The notes: generated by a model from the letters alone, not told the origin. DNA of 64,000 nucleotides from Persicobacter sp. CCB-QB2 (GCF_001274635.1 NZ_LBGV01000001.1:1612001-1676000), one strand, 5' to 3'; shown: positions 35,498 to 45,033, counted from the first letter of the stretch. Numbers and translations: made by a program.

Positions 35498-36442
35498 ATG
35501 AGCGAAAAGAATAAGCGTTTTGTTTTACATGACCAGTCAGAAAATAGTTACGGACTGGTTCTTCTGACCTCCGGCGGTGATCTGACTCAGTTCAAAAAGA
35601 ACCCGGTTATGCTACATGAGCATAACGGCTGGATGATGCCCATCGGGCACTGGGAAGATATCCGGGTAGAAGGTGAAGAAATCACCGCCCTACCTGTATT
35701 TGACCTAAAAGATGACTATGCCAAATTGATCGCCCAAAAGGTGGAAGACGGGCATATACGCATGGCATCTATGGGTGTGTTGCCGCTGGAGGTGAATGAT
35801 AATGTGGTGACAAAATGGGAAGTCCGGGAGGCGTCGATAGTTACCTTCGGAAGCAACAAAAATGCGCTTCGACTGATGGATGCCAACGGTGATATTTTGA
35901 CGCTTTCCGCTGTAAAAAAATTAACGCCTTCGGGCAATTCTATTAATACAAAAAAGAGTATGGAACTGAAAGACACCATCATTGCCGCATTGAATTTGTC
36001 GGCAGGTTTGGAAGACAGTCAGGTGCTTACCAGCGTACTGCAATTATCGCAGGAAAACGTTAGCCTGAAGGCCGAAAATGCGCGACTCAAAGAGGAAAAA
36101 GAGGCCGCACAAAAATCCGCTGAAACAAAGGAGAAGGAAGATATTCTTCTGTCAGCTGTTACCAACAAAAAAATCACCGTAGAGCAGAAGAAAATCTATG
36201 AAAAACTAGAGCTTTCTGAGGTGAAAACTTTAGTTGGGGATCTTAAATCACCAATGAATTTGGGTGAATTTACTGAGCCAGGAGGTGATGAGGTGAAAAT
36301 CCCTAAAGAGCTTGAGGGTTTGACTTTCTCGGAGCTTTCCCAAAAGAAGCCCCAGGCATTAGAGCAGTTGAAGCTTTCCAATAAGGAGGCTTATAAGAAG
36401 CTGTTCAAAGATGAGTTTGGCAAAGAGCCGACTAATTTTTAA
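35498..36442 (+). CDS. Prohead protease and scaffold fusion
   Basis: 314 residues. The N-terminal protease part (about 1-150) has His residues in MLHEHNGWMMPIGHWEDI and Ser in RMASMGVLP, as in HK97-type prohead proteases. A Glu/Lys-rich coiled-coil scaffold (about 165-230) and an acidic C-terminal segment ending KEPTNF follow. The single polypeptide would assemble the capsid and then be processed, like Mu gpI. It is first in the forward late block, directly before the capsid gene. Confidence 0.82.
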   Translation: MSEKNKRFVLHDQSENSYGLVLLTSGGDLTQFKKNPVMLHEHNGWMMPIGHWEDIRVEGEEITALPVFDLKDDYAKLIAQKVEDGHIRMASMGVLPLEVNDNVVTKWEVREASIVTFGSNKNALRLMDANGDILTLSAVKKLTPSGNSINTKKSMELKDTIIAALNLSAGLEDSQVLTSVLQLSQENVSLKAENARLKEEKEAAQKSAETKEKEDILLSAVTNKKITVEQKKIYEKLELSEVKTLVGDLKSPMNLGEFTEPGGDEVKIPKELEGLTFSELSQKKPQALEQLKLSNKEAYKKLFKDEFGKEPTNF

Positions 36443-36463
36443 CCTCTTTTAAAAATCATTTAA

Positions 36464-37318
36464 ATGGCTTTAGAAAAAGAAATTTGGCAAAAGGATATCG
36501 TTGATCACCTTTGGAAAGAGAATGGATTCTTATCAACGGTTACAGCGGAGGATGAGTACGTTTTGGCAGGAAAGGTGGTGCATATCCCACAAGCCGGAGC
36601 GCCCTCCAATGTGGAGAAAAACAGGGCAACTGTACCTGCTACTCCGGCGCAAAGAACGGATAGCGAGGTGCTTTATGCACTGAACGAATTCACAACTGAT
36701 CCACGCCTGATCCGCGATGCGGAAAAGGTGGAGCTTTCTTACAACAAACGCGATAGCATCATTGGGGATGACAAGCAAAAGATCGCGGAGGAAGTGGCTG
36801 AAGATTTAATCGATGTTTGGGCAAGAGGTTTGAACACTGATCATATCATTACGGAAGCCGCCATTGCCCGTGCTTCTTTGCAGAAAATGCAGACCATGTT
36901 TAATGTTCATAACGTACCGCAGCAGGATCGTTATGCATTGGTTCCTGCGAGTATCATCCCTGTATTGTTTCCGGATACGGAAGTAACCGCCTTGCTTGCA
37001 ATGATGCGCTCCAATGATGAGCGCCTGAATTCTATGTTTGATAACCTTTACGGTTTCAAAATTCAAATGCGTTCTTCTGCGCTGACCTTTGATGCTGGTG
37101 GAGCACTAAAACCTCCAGGGTCAGCCGGGGCAGCAGATGATACAGAGGGCATCCTTTGTTATCAGAAAAGATCACTGGCCAAAGCCGTGGGTGAAGTTAA
37201 AATGTTTGACAACCCTGCTCAGGCCGCTTATTACGGCGACCTGGTTTCATTCCTGCTTCGTGCAGGTGGGCGTCGTCGCCGGGAAGATGATAAAGGAGTG
37301 GGTATCCTAAAAGTATAA
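36464..37318 (+). CDS. Major capsid protein
   Basis: 284 residues. Its position directly after the protease/scaffold gene, its size, and the sequence (EIWQKDIVDHLWKENGFL, AGKVVHIPQAG, EVTALLAMMRSNDERL, AEEVAEDLIDVWA) fit a HK97-fold major capsid protein of Bacteroidota phages. It would form the icosahedral shell. Intact. Confidence 0.78.
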   Translation: MALEKEIWQKDIVDHLWKENGFLSTVTAEDEYVLAGKVVHIPQAGAPSNVEKNRATVPATPAQRTDSEVLYALNEFTTDPRLIRDAEKVELSYNKRDSIIGDDKQKIAEEVAEDLIDVWARGLNTDHIITEAAIARASLQKMQTMFNVHNVPQQDRYALVPASIIPVLFPDTEVTALLAMMRSNDERLNSMFDNLYGFKIQMRSSALTFDAGGALKPPGSAGAADDTEGILCYQKRSLAKAVGEVKMFDNPAQAAYYGDLVSFLLRAGGRRRREDDKGVGILKV

Positions 37319-37323
37319 ACCGG

Positions 37324-37506
37324 ATGAATCATTTTGAATCTTCGGCCTCCGGACTGTCAGCCTCTGTTTTAGCCATGATTTTTAAACTGGTTCCGGTAGG
37401 TGACCTTTTCACCGCATTCCTATGTGGAGTATGTGGCGCAGCCGGAGGCTGGATTTTCAAATTTGGTATAGACAAAATCAAAAAGTACCGTGAAAAGAAT
37501 TCTTGA
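37324..37506 (+). CDS. Small membrane protein, possible holin
   Basis: 60 residues with a hydrophobic N-terminal two thirds (VLAMIFKLVPVGDLFTAFLCGVCGAAGG) and a basic C-terminus (KIKKYREKNS). The size and tail fit a small holin, and it precedes another membrane protein and a peptidoglycan hydrolase. Function is inferred from context. Confidence 0.55.
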   Translation: MNHFESSASGLSASVLAMIFKLVPVGDLFTAFLCGVCGAAGGWIFKFGIDKIKKYREKNS

Positions 37507-37855
37507 TATTATTAAGCATTGGAATGAGTACATTCCCTTTTTGCTCGCCATGGTCTTCTGGTGGTTATCCAGATATGTAACTACCTGGCTAGACCCCACC
37601 GCAGCGGTGGATGATGCCGGGCTAATTCAGGCTTTCCTTTTTAAAGCTATGTGTTATTTCGGGGCAGTATCTTTTGCCTGGATCGTAATGCGGCTTGTGT
37701 TCCCTCGTGTTATGCGCTATATGGATGAGGATTTTGGAAGGCCCTTTGATAAGCCATTTCATGAAGACGGGATTTCCGAGTATGATCCACGGCTGTTACT
37801 GTCGCTTTGCATGTTCGGGCTTTATCTAATTTCAGCAGCTATAATTTTCGCATAA
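37490..37855 (+). CDS. Phage membrane protein
   Basis: 121 residues with three predicted membrane helices (about 15-33, 48-66 and 100-118). It overlaps the preceding small membrane gene by 17 bp and abuts the hydrolase gene, so a role in host lysis (holin or antiholin) is plausible. No family recognised. Confidence 0.6.
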   Translation: MKRILDIIKHWNEYIPFLLAMVFWWLSRYVTTWLDPTAAVDDAGLIQAFLFKAMCYFGAVSFAWIVMRLVFPRVMRYMDEDFGRPFDKPFHEDGISEYDPRLLLSLCMFGLYLISAAIIFA

Positions 37856-38410
37856 ATGAAACAGTTATTTTTACTACTCATTCTGTCCCTGTATTCCCTT
37901 TCTAGTATTGGGCAGGAACGCACAGAGCAACAGATCCGTGATGAGCTGGACTCTACTTTCCTTTTACAGGTAGGCGTCCGGGAAGCGACAGGAAAAAATG
38001 ATGGCCCGGAGGTGGAAATGTATTTGGCCAGCTGTGGGCTTGGCAAAGGCTTTGCCTGGTGTGGCGCTCAGATGAATTGGGGCTTTCTGGAAAATGATTT
38101 AGTACCTCCAAAATCAGCGGCATGGTCTCCCTCCTGGTTTCCGAATGACAAGGTGATCTATAAGAAAGGTAAGTCACTAACGGGAAAACCTCCTCAAAAG
38201 TCTGATGTCATGGGCATTTACTTTGCCTCCAAGAAAAGGATTGCCCATGTGGGGCATGTGCACAGGTGGCCTCCGGATAGTGATTACACCATTACTATTG
38301 AAGGCAATACGAACGGAGCAGGTTCCCGTGAAGGTGACGGAGTGTATAAGAAACGAAGGCTCAAACGGCAGCTTTGGATTGCTGATTGGGTCAGTCATCA
38401 AAGTGGTTAA
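37856..38410 (+). CDS. Secreted peptidoglycan endopeptidase (CHAP/NlpC-like endolysin)
   Basis: 184 residues. A signal peptide (residues 1-19) is followed by a papain-like amidase fold. A nucleophile Cys lies in KGFAWCGAQMNW, catalytic His in AHVGHVHRW and the polar residue in IEGNTNGAG, the order expected for CHAP/NlpC enzymes. As a phage endolysin it would cut cell-wall peptides. The leader suggests Sec export instead of release through holin holes alone. Confidence 0.75.
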   Translation: MKQLFLLLILSLYSLSSIGQERTEQQIRDELDSTFLLQVGVREATGKNDGPEVEMYLASCGLGKGFAWCGAQMNWGFLENDLVPPKSAAWSPSWFPNDKVIYKKGKSLTGKPPQKSDVMGIYFASKKRIAHVGHVHRWPPDSDYTITIEGNTNGAGSREGDGVYKKRRLKRQLWIADWVSHQSG

Positions 38411-38589
38411 TGTTGGGTTTGGTAAAGCCGTGGCGATTCGTCGCCGCGGTACTTCTCGGCTTTGCCCTGGGCTTTGCTTCCGGGGTGGTGGTTGGTATTA
38501 AGCTGGTGGATAAGCCACAGACTGTCAATCATATTAAACTAAAAAGAAACATCTTTCAAAAGATCTTTTCCAATGAAAGCGACTCATAA
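38410..38589 (+). CDS. Small single-span membrane protein
   Basis: 59 residues from an ATG overlapping the hydrolase stop. One membrane segment (VAAVLLGFALGFASGVVVGI) is followed by a basic tail. It could be a spanin-like or lysis accessory protein, inferred only from position. Confidence 0.5.
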   Translation: MLGLVKPWRFVAAVLLGFALGFASGVVVGIKLVDKPQTVNHIKLKRNIFQKIFSNESDS

Positions 38590-38899
38590 AAAGTATTTCG
38601 ATAAACATCCAAAGGTGAAAAAGTTCTATTTCACCACTGATGGTATGGCCTTCCAGCGTGAAAATCCGGCAATCCAGCACCAACTCAATTTAACCAAAAG
38701 TGCGGATGATGTGGAAGTGGTTAACCGCCCCAAGGAAAGCAAGGATAAAACCCCACAGCAAAAGGCGCAGGCTACCAAGCTGACCAATAAGCTGGAGGAA
38801 TTAAACAATTCCTTACTGGAGGCTCAGGGAGATGAGCAACGCCAGGCCATCGAAAATGAAATTAAGGAAACAGAGCAAAAGCTCGAAAAACTGAAATAA
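38573..38899 (+). CDS. Hypothetical phage protein with C-terminal coiled coil
   Basis: 108 residues. The basic N-terminal part (KYFDKHPKVKKFYFTTDGMAF) is followed by a Lys/Glu-rich coiled coil (LTNKLEELNNSLLEAQGDEQ...). Proteins beginning with a HPKV..FYFTTDG.AF-like motif occur at this position in Bacteroidota Mu-like phages. Function not known. Confidence 0.6.
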   Translation: MKATHKKYFDKHPKVKKFYFTTDGMAFQRENPAIQHQLNLTKSADDVEVVNRPKESKDKTPQQKAQATKLTNKLEELNNSLLEAQGDEQRQAIENEIKETEQKLEKLK

Positions 38900-38900
38900 G

Positions 38901-40099
38901 ATGGCTATCCCGAACGTTTCATTTGAATTATTAAAGGGGGAGCTCGGAGGTACCGCAAGCCAGAATGATGGTATAGCGGGTTTGATTCTTTCGGGAGTTG
39001 CTACCCCTGAGATTAGCCTGGGGAATCCAGGGTAATATTCTCCCTGGAAGAAGCGGAAGACCTTGGAATTACTGGATTTGCTTTACGCGAAATTCAGGAG
39101 TTTTACCAGTTCACCGGAGCTGGTCAGGAGTTGTGGATTATGCTGGTGGCAGCGGACACCCTGATTTCAGCTATTTGTGACAAGCAAAATAACTTCGCTC
39201 AAAAGCTTCTGGCAGACAGTGCCGGACGCATTAAGCTTTGGGGTTGTAATGTTGAACTAACTTCCACCTATAATCCGGCCTCTCCAAGTGATGAGGGAAT
39301 TGATTCGGACGTTTTAGACGCTGTTCCATTGGCGCAGGCTCTCTGTGAGGAATTTGCAAACCGCCATCATCCCACCCGCTGTTTATTGGGAGGCCGGATG
39401 TTCGATTATTCGAAATTGGGAAGTCTCAAAGACCTTAAACAAGGCACTGATAACCGGGCGCAAATCAGTCTTCATGGCCGTAGCCTGGAAGATTATGAGG
39501 GAGAACCCTCAGCCTTTGAAGGACAGGAAGCCCGGGTGGGATTCTTACTCGGTCTTTATTCGTCTCTGGCGGTTCAGCGAAATATCGGGCGTGTAGCTAA
39601 TGGTGATCTTGGAATTAGTGCTGCTTACCTGACTGATGGGAAAACTACCGCAGAGCAGGTAATGAATGCGGCTGATGCCATTCATGATAAGGGTTATGTA
39701 TTGCCGATTGTCCGCTATGGGAAAAATGGATATTTCTATGCGGATGATCCAATGGCCACCGCGGACAGTGATGATTTCTCCAGTATGGCCAATGGCCGTG
39801 TAATGGACAAGGTGCAACGCATTGCCTATGAGGTATTCTGTGATTTTGTGAATGATGATTATGAGGTGGATTCCGAAGGTCAGATTTCCATTACTGAACT
39901 CAAGCGTTTGCAGGGCGGGATTGATGATGCAGTGAATCAACAAATGACGGCTTCCGGAGAAATTTCAGGTTTCCAGTCTTTTGTAGATCCTATTCAGGAC
40001 ACACTGGCCACCGGGCAAACCAAAGTAAAATTGATGGTGCAACCAAGAGCCTACCACAAGCAAATTGTGATTGAATTGGGCTTTAGTAAAACGCTTTAA
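38901..40099 (+). pseudogene. DUF2586-type tail sheath protein, frameshifted
   Basis: The frame from ATG 38901 (MAIPNVSFELLKGELGG) stops at 39035. The -1 frame then continues without interruption to 40099 with SLEEAEDLGITGFALREIQEFYQFTGAG and the rest. One added G in the GGG run near 39031-39033 yields 399 residues. Size, position before the tube protein, and sequence fit DUF2586 sheath-like proteins of Bacteroidota contractile phages. The sheath contracts to drive the tube into the host. Broken in this sequence, or a base-calling error. Confidence 0.75.
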
Positions 40100-40101
40100 T
40101 C

Positions 40102-40548
40102 ATGTCTTTTAGTACCAAAACAGGACAATTCTCCTGGAAGGATTTAAACCTGATCATTGACGGACGTCCTATGCTGGGTTTTACGGATGTTGAATACACA
40201 ACAGAAGTTAACCTGGAGGCCATTTACGGAGCTGGTGATATGGCCCAGTATATTGGTGAGGGTAATGAGGCGATTACCGGAAGCATAGAATTACTCCAGT
40301 CTAATTATGAGGCGCTGGTGGAAGAAGCTAAAAAGCGTGGACGTCGATCTGTAGCGGGTATGGAGGTGGACATGTTGGTGTCCTACATTCCGAAATCCGA
40401 AGATCCGGCAATAATTGCTCTAAAGACCATTGTGGATCGTATTGTAGGAGCCAAGTTCTCCACAGCGGGCAAAAAGTTTACGCAGGGTGATACCCATGCA
40501 AAGGTATCTATTCCGTTTTTAGCCTTGCGTGTAGAGGCGCAGATTTAA
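40102..40548 (+). CDS. Phage tail tube-like protein
   Basis: 148 residues, mostly beta (GQFSWKDLNLIIDGRPMLGFTDVEYTTEV, DMAQYIGEGNEAITGSIELLQSNYEAL). Immediately downstream of the sheath and upstream of the tail chaperones, this is the tube position in contractile phages (Mu gpM), and the size fits. It forms the inner tube through which DNA passes. Confidence 0.75.
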   Translation: MSFSTKTGQFSWKDLNLIIDGRPMLGFTDVEYTTEVNLEAIYGAGDMAQYIGEGNEAITGSIELLQSNYEALVEEAKKRGRRSVAGMEVDMLVSYIPKSEDPAIIALKTIVDRIVGAKFSTAGKKFTQGDTHAKVSIPFLALRVEAQI

Positions 40549-40570
40549 CATTTATCAAACCCATATTAAC

Positions 40571-40918
40571 ATGTCAAAAAAAGAAGAAAAATTCGTTGTG
40601 CCAGAGGCGCACAAAGGTCAGGTAGAAGCCTGGAAGAAAAAGCATGGGCGTATCAAGTACTTTACTTTTGATGGTGTATCGCTGTTTTTCAAAATGCCCA
40701 GCCGCCAGCAACTAAGTGCCGCGGAAGCCATTGCGCAGAACGAAGACGGTACATTTGATCTGACTAAAAAAACAGATCAGCTGATGGTAGATTGCTTTTT
40801 AGGCGGTGATATGACGCGCGAGCAAATTGATGCTGATATAGAAGTTTATACTTCTTTGGTCGGCTTCTGTAACAGCAAATTAGTTGAGGCAAAAAACGCC
40901 AGTTGGGGGAGCTGTTAG
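40571..40918 (+). CDS. Tail assembly chaperone (zero-frame product)
   Basis: 115 residues. The zero-frame product ends at 40918 after a slippery heptamer at 40891-40897. Genes at this position, between the tube and the tape measure, encode tail chaperones made in short and frameshifted long forms (lambda G and GT; equivalents in Mu-like phages). The sequence is a small alpha/beta protein (GRIKYFTFDGVSLFFKMPSRQQL). The short form probably keeps the tape measure soluble during tail assembly. Confidence 0.75.
   Translation: MSKKEEKFVVPEAHKGQVEAWKKKHGRIKYFTFDGVSLFFKMPSRQQLSAAEAIAQNEDGTFDLTKKTDQLMVDCFLGGDMTREQIDADIEVYTSLVGFCNSKLVEAKNASWGSC
40891..40897 (+). promoter_or_regulatory. Programmed -1 frameshift heptamer A AAA AAC
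   Basis: The canonical X_XXY_YYZ slippery sequence A_AAA_AAC is in phase with the zero frame (codons GCA AAA AAC, 40889-40897), 21 bp before the zero-frame stop. The following open frame is exactly -1 and overlaps. Slippage would fuse the two chaperone ORFs (…KNRQLGELLED…). Confidence 0.72.
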
Positions 40919-41124
40919 AAGATGCTAAAAAGCAGGTTCAGTCCGGAAGCATAGCATATTTCAACACCCTTCTCCAGTATTATAATATCTGCTCCACTCC
41001 CGAACAACTAAGTGACCTGGAGTGGGCTCAACAAATAGCCCTGCTGGAGCATATCCGGCAGGAAGAAAAAACCTCCAGAGAAAATGAGTTCAAGTACGCT
41101 TTACAACATAGACGTAGCAACTAA
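40903..41124 (+). CDS. Tail assembly chaperone frameshift extension
   Basis: An open frame in the -1 register, about 74 codons, without a good ATG or ribosome-binding site at its beginning (the apparent start is TTG). It is best read as the C-terminal part of a 40571-41124 fusion protein made by frameshifting, equivalent to the T domain of lambda GT. Helical sequence (YFNTLLQYYNICSTPEQLSDLEWAQQ). It overlaps the tape-measure start by 41 bp. Confidence 0.72.
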   Translation: MGELLEDAKKQVQSGSIAYFNTLLQYYNICSTPEQLSDLEWAQQIALLEHIRQEEKTSRENEFKYALQHRRSN

Positions 41125-43444
41125 CGGCAATAAGGTATTACCGCAGTTGATCCGAAATGCACAGGCGGCTGATCAATCTCTGACGAAGTTTTCTAAAGAT
41201 GCTAACGGCCGTTTACGTGATGTGAACGGCCGTTTTGTTAAGACCAAAACATCCTCTGACCAGGCCACAGGTTCATTGATTCGATTCGGAAATTCAGGAG
41301 CCTCCAGTATTAAAAAGGTGGAACAACAAACCAGTTCACTTTCTTCAAAAATGAAGAGTCTGGCCGCAGGTTTAGGCATGACATTGACTACTGGTGCTGC
41401 TCTTGGCAGTGTAGTGGGAATAGGTGCCGGATTTGGAAAGTCGATGTCTAATGTACAGGCACTTTCCGGAGCGACCACCGAGCAAATGGTTGAGCTCAGG
41501 CAGGCGGCCAGAGAGGCCGGAGCAACCACGGCTTTTTCCGCCCGTGAATCGGCAGACGCTATGGGTTATTTATCTCTGGCGGGTTTTGATGCGACTCAGC
41601 AAATTAAGGCATTACCGGGTACATTGGATTTGGCTGCGGCGGGGAATCTTCAGTTGGCTCAGTCCGCAGACATTGCCACCAATGTGCTCTCCCAGTTTCG
41701 CATGGGGGCCACTCAAACAGGAACCGTAGTTGATCAGCTGGCTTTTACTCAGGCTCGCTTTAATACGAATGTCCAGGAGGCAGCGGAAGCGATGAACTAC
41801 TGGGGGCCTACTGCCTCGGCCATGAATATCAAGCTTTCAGAGTCCAATGCTACGATTGGTATTCTGGCGAATAATGGCCTGAAAGGTTCCCTTGCCACAA
41901 GAGCTTTAGGGACGGGAATTGTCCGGCTGGCAAAGCCTACCAGCCAGATGACAGCTACCATGAAGCAGCTTAATTTAAACTTCCATGATGCTAATGGGGA
42001 GTTTATAGGAATGGCTGATATGGTGGAGCACCTGCAAACGCAAATGAGTGGGCTTACCACTAAGCAGAAGCAGGCGACTTTGGCGACTCTTTTTGGTGCT
42101 GAGGCGATACAGGAAATGAATATCCTGTTGGCTGCTGGCTCCGACCAGATCCGGTACTGGACACAGGAGCTGGAGAATGCCGAAGGTACGGCCGCAAAGA
42201 TGGCAGCCATTAAGCTGGATAATCTTGCCGGAGATTTTGTGACGCTGCGGTCTGCTTCGGAAGAGGTTGCACTACAGTTGTATGACCATATGCAGCCTAC
42301 CCTGAGGCTGATTACTCAGGAAGCTACCCTGTTTGTGCGCTCACTAGATACCCGTGAAATAGGTGGTTATCTGTCTGAGACTGTAAAGGGGATTAAGTCG
42401 GGCATGGTGTTTTTGATGAAGCACCGTAAAGAAATTGTGATGCTGGGCAAGGCAATGCTGGTTATTAAAACCACCACCATTGCTTATTCAGTAGCATTAA
42501 AAGCACAAACAGCGCTGACTGTGGCGCACAGAGCAGCAGTAGTGGCGCACACCATTGCCACCCGGGGAGCCGCAGTAGCCACCAGGGCATTTAACCTGAC
42601 CATGTCCATGTCTCCTTTTGGAATCGTACTGGCAGGTCTTGCGGCCATTACCACTGCACTGGTGCTTTTCAGAGATAAAAGCACAGAGGCAACGACCGCC
42701 CAGACAAAGCTGAATGAAACCATGGAAGCCACCAAGCTGATTGACAGCTCTGTGGACATGATGGCCAAGGACAATGAACTGGATTTATTCAAATTGAATA
42801 AAGGCGCTGTTAATAAGGATGCGGCTCAGTCTATGTTCCGGAATGCATATTCCAGGTTAGGGTCTTTGGAAAATGAACGGGATAAATTAGAGCTCCAAAC
42901 CAGAGCTCAAAGGGAAGCCGCAGTAGAAGAAAGGGTAAGGTTAGTTTCAGAAAGAGATGCTTTAAAAGCCAGGTTGGATAATCCAATGAATACCCCAGGA
43001 TCGGGCGGAGGTAATGCATTTGGAAATCATATAATAGCCAATCAATATACTGCAAAAAAACAAGAGCTTTTGGCTTTTGATAAGCAGACCGCAGCTTTTG
43101 GCCGCAAGCAAATGCAAGCCATAGAGTCAGAAATCCTGAATGCTAAAAACATTATTGCGCTTACCCGGAATGCCGGGGCCTCAGAAAATGGATTGATGTC
43201 TCCTAATTCCAATACCTCAAATGTCATTGATCCTTCTGCGGGTAAAACTGCGGAAAGCGTGGTGAGCGGTGGAGCAAGGCAGACAGTAATCAATATTGAT
43301 ATAGAAAAATTTCAGGATGCCATCAACTTCAATATAGAAGGTGAAATGGAAGAAATCAGGGAGAGCATGGATGAGATTGTTGAGGAAATAACGGAGCGTC
43401 TTTTAAGAGTTCTAAATAGTGCTAACCAATTAGCAAGAAACTAA
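41084..43444 (+). CDS. Tail tape measure protein
   Basis: 786 residues. The TP901-type tape-measure core is visible near residues 105-360 (FGKSMSNVQALSGATTEQMV, AREAGATTAFSARESADAMG, LAGFDATQQIKALPGTL, ATNVLSQFRMGATQTG). Hydrophobic segments (about 455-540) and a long coiled-coil C-terminus follow. The protein sets tail length and sits inside the tube. Start ATG 41084 overlaps the chaperone extension. Confidence 0.92.
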   Translation: MSSSTLYNIDVATNGNKVLPQLIRNAQAADQSLTKFSKDANGRLRDVNGRFVKTKTSSDQATGSLIRFGNSGASSIKKVEQQTSSLSSKMKSLAAGLGMTLTTGAALGSVVGIGAGFGKSMSNVQALSGATTEQMVELRQAAREAGATTAFSARESADAMGYLSLAGFDATQQIKALPGTLDLAAAGNLQLAQSADIATNVLSQFRMGATQTGTVVDQLAFTQARFNTNVQEAAEAMNYWGPTASAMNIKLSESNATIGILANNGLKGSLATRALGTGIVRLAKPTSQMTATMKQLNLNFHDANGEFIGMADMVEHLQTQMSGLTTKQKQATLATLFGAEAIQEMNILLAAGSDQIRYWTQELENAEGTAAKMAAIKLDNLAGDFVTLRSASEEVALQLYDHMQPTLRLITQEATLFVRSLDTREIGGYLSETVKGIKSGMVFLMKHRKEIVMLGKAMLVIKTTTIAYSVALKAQTALTVAHRAAVVAHTIATRGAAVATRAFNLTMSMSPFGIVLAGLAAITTALVLFRDKSTEATTAQTKLNETMEATKLIDSSVDMMAKDNELDLFKLNKGAVNKDAAQSMFRNAYSRLGSLENERDKLELQTRAQREAAVEERVRLVSERDALKARLDNPMNTPGSGGGNAFGNHIIANQYTAKKQELLAFDKQTAAFGRKQMQAIESEILNAKNIIALTRNAGASENGLMSPNSNTSNVIDPSAGKTAESVVSGGARQTVINIDIEKFQDAINFNIEGEMEEIRESMDEIVEEITERLLRVLNSANQLARN

Positions 43445-44073
43445 TGGAATTTGATATCAAAAAAATATATGAATCACTGACCTCCTATAAGGGGTTGCCT
43501 TTTCCATTGTCACTAGATCAAATCCCTGCTTATCGGAAGAAACAATGGGTGGATCGTGGAGATATTTTGAACGGGGTTTTTAATCAGAATGAGGGGGTCA
43601 AATTTGGGGAGGCGGAAGTGTGGGACTTGTTTGGTCAGCCTATTATTTGCCCCATGCAGATTGATGGTATCTACCTTGGAAGTGGGGAAATCGGCCATAT
43701 TAACCTTCAGCCCATGATGGTAATTGATGGCAAAAAACGGATGAACAAAAGTTACATTCCAGGGGGTGATCATCCAGGCTCAGTGAAGGAGTTTATTGCC
43801 GTCGATGATTATAAAATCAAGATCACGGGTATTCTTTTGAATCACCTGGACCGGGGGCAATGGCCTCATGACGAGGCCAGTATTTTGCGTGGTATCTGGA
43901 AAAAGAATAATGCTATACCCTTTGATTGTGTGATTACTAATGAGCTTTTTCAATACGTCGTGGTGGAGAAACTGAAGTTTAAGGAATTGGCTCAGGCTCC
44001 GGGGTTTCAACGTTATGAGCTGGAGCTGGTCAGTGATGTACCTATGGAAGTGGAATTGTTATCCGGAGAATAA
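43444..44073 (+). CDS. Phage tail/baseplate connector, DUF6046-like
   Basis: 209 residues, alpha/beta (VWDLFGQPIICPMQIDGIYLG, EFIAVDDYKIKITGILLN). It lies between the tape measure and the hub gene and starts one base into the preceding stop codon. In Bacteroidota phages this slot holds DUF6046 proteins, probably linking tube and hub as Mu gpN/gp53-like proteins do. The family name is tentative. Confidence 0.65.
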   Translation: MEFDIKKIYESLTSYKGLPFPLSLDQIPAYRKKQWVDRGDILNGVFNQNEGVKFGEAEVWDLFGQPIICPMQIDGIYLGSGEIGHINLQPMMVIDGKKRMNKSYIPGGDHPGSVKEFIAVDDYKIKITGILLNHLDRGQWPHDEASILRGIWKKNNAIPFDCVITNELFQYVVVEKLKFKELAQAPGFQRYELELVSDVPMEVELLSGE

Positions 44074-45033
44074 ATGTTAACACCAAAAGTAAATATCGTC
44101 ATCGCTAATCAGTATCGCTTCAGGGGGTGTAAGAGCTTTCGGGTAATAAAGGATTTGGATAATCTTTCCGCCACGGGAGAATTAAGGTTCCCTATTATGA
44201 TGACGCTCTTAGGACAGCGAATGCGCATTGATGATACTATTCGTACAGGGGATCGGATTACCATTGAAGCGGGCTATTTGGAGCATACCATAGAACAAGT
44301 TTTTGAAGGGTATATCACCAATATTGACACCGGAACAGAGGTGAAAGTGCGAATGGAGGATGCTGTTTATTTACTTCGGAAAAAGGCGACTGTCATCAAT
44401 GAAAAGAATACTACGGTAAAGCAGATTGCGGAAAAATTGATACAGGGCACTGACCTGCAAATTTCTCCCAATATCATTGAGGCGGGGATTGATAAAATGA
44501 CTTTTAAAGGCAATGCAGCCGGAGCACTGGCCAAACTAAAGGAGACCTTTAATTTCACGGTCTCCATGGATCATAATGAGCTATATATTGGAGGTATTGG
44601 CTTGAATCCTAAAGCTCAGGTTCCGGCAATTTTTGGAAGAAATATTTTAAAGAACAATGTGGCCTATCAATACGCTGATGCTAACCCGGTACAGATTACG
44701 GTGGTGGGTAAAAAGCCGGATGGGACTGAGGTGAAAATTATCAAAGGAATGGAAGGTGGTGTGGCCATGACTTTCTTTCGCTACAATGTAACTGACAAAA
44801 AAGTACTGGAAACGATAGCTGATCAAGAATTGAAACGGTATTACTATGATGGTTTTGAAGGCAGCTTGAAGATGTTCTTTATCCCCTTTGCAGAGCCGGG
44901 TGGGTCAATTTCTTATCAGAATCTGAATTACACTCAGGAGGTGGAAGGCAAGTATTTTATTCGTGCCGTTACTTATAGTTTCTCTCCTTCAGAAGGTTTG
45001 AGACAGGATTTAAAAATGGGATTTAAGCTATGA
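44074..45033 (+). CDS. Baseplate hub protein (Mu gp44 / P2 gpD-like)
   Basis: 319 residues with the hub architecture: an N-terminal beta domain (SATGELRFPIMMTLLGQRMRIDDTIRTGDRITIEAGY), a ERVFEGYITNI-like strand pair (EQVFEGYITNIDTG) and a C-terminal domain ending EGLRQDLKMGFKL. It forms the trimeric baseplate hub. The following spike gene overlaps by 4 bp. Confidence 0.82.
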   Translation: MLTPKVNIVIANQYRFRGCKSFRVIKDLDNLSATGELRFPIMMTLLGQRMRIDDTIRTGDRITIEAGYLEHTIEQVFEGYITNIDTGTEVKVRMEDAVYLLRKKATVINEKNTTVKQIAEKLIQGTDLQISPNIIEAGIDKMTFKGNAAGALAKLKETFNFTVSMDHNELYIGGIGLNPKAQVPAIFGRNILKNNVAYQYADANPVQITVVGKKPDGTEVKIIKGMEGGVAMTFFRYNVTDKKVLETIADQELKRYYYDGFEGSLKMFFIPFAEPGGSISYQNLNYTQEVEGKYFIRAVTYSFSPSEGLRQDLKMGFKL

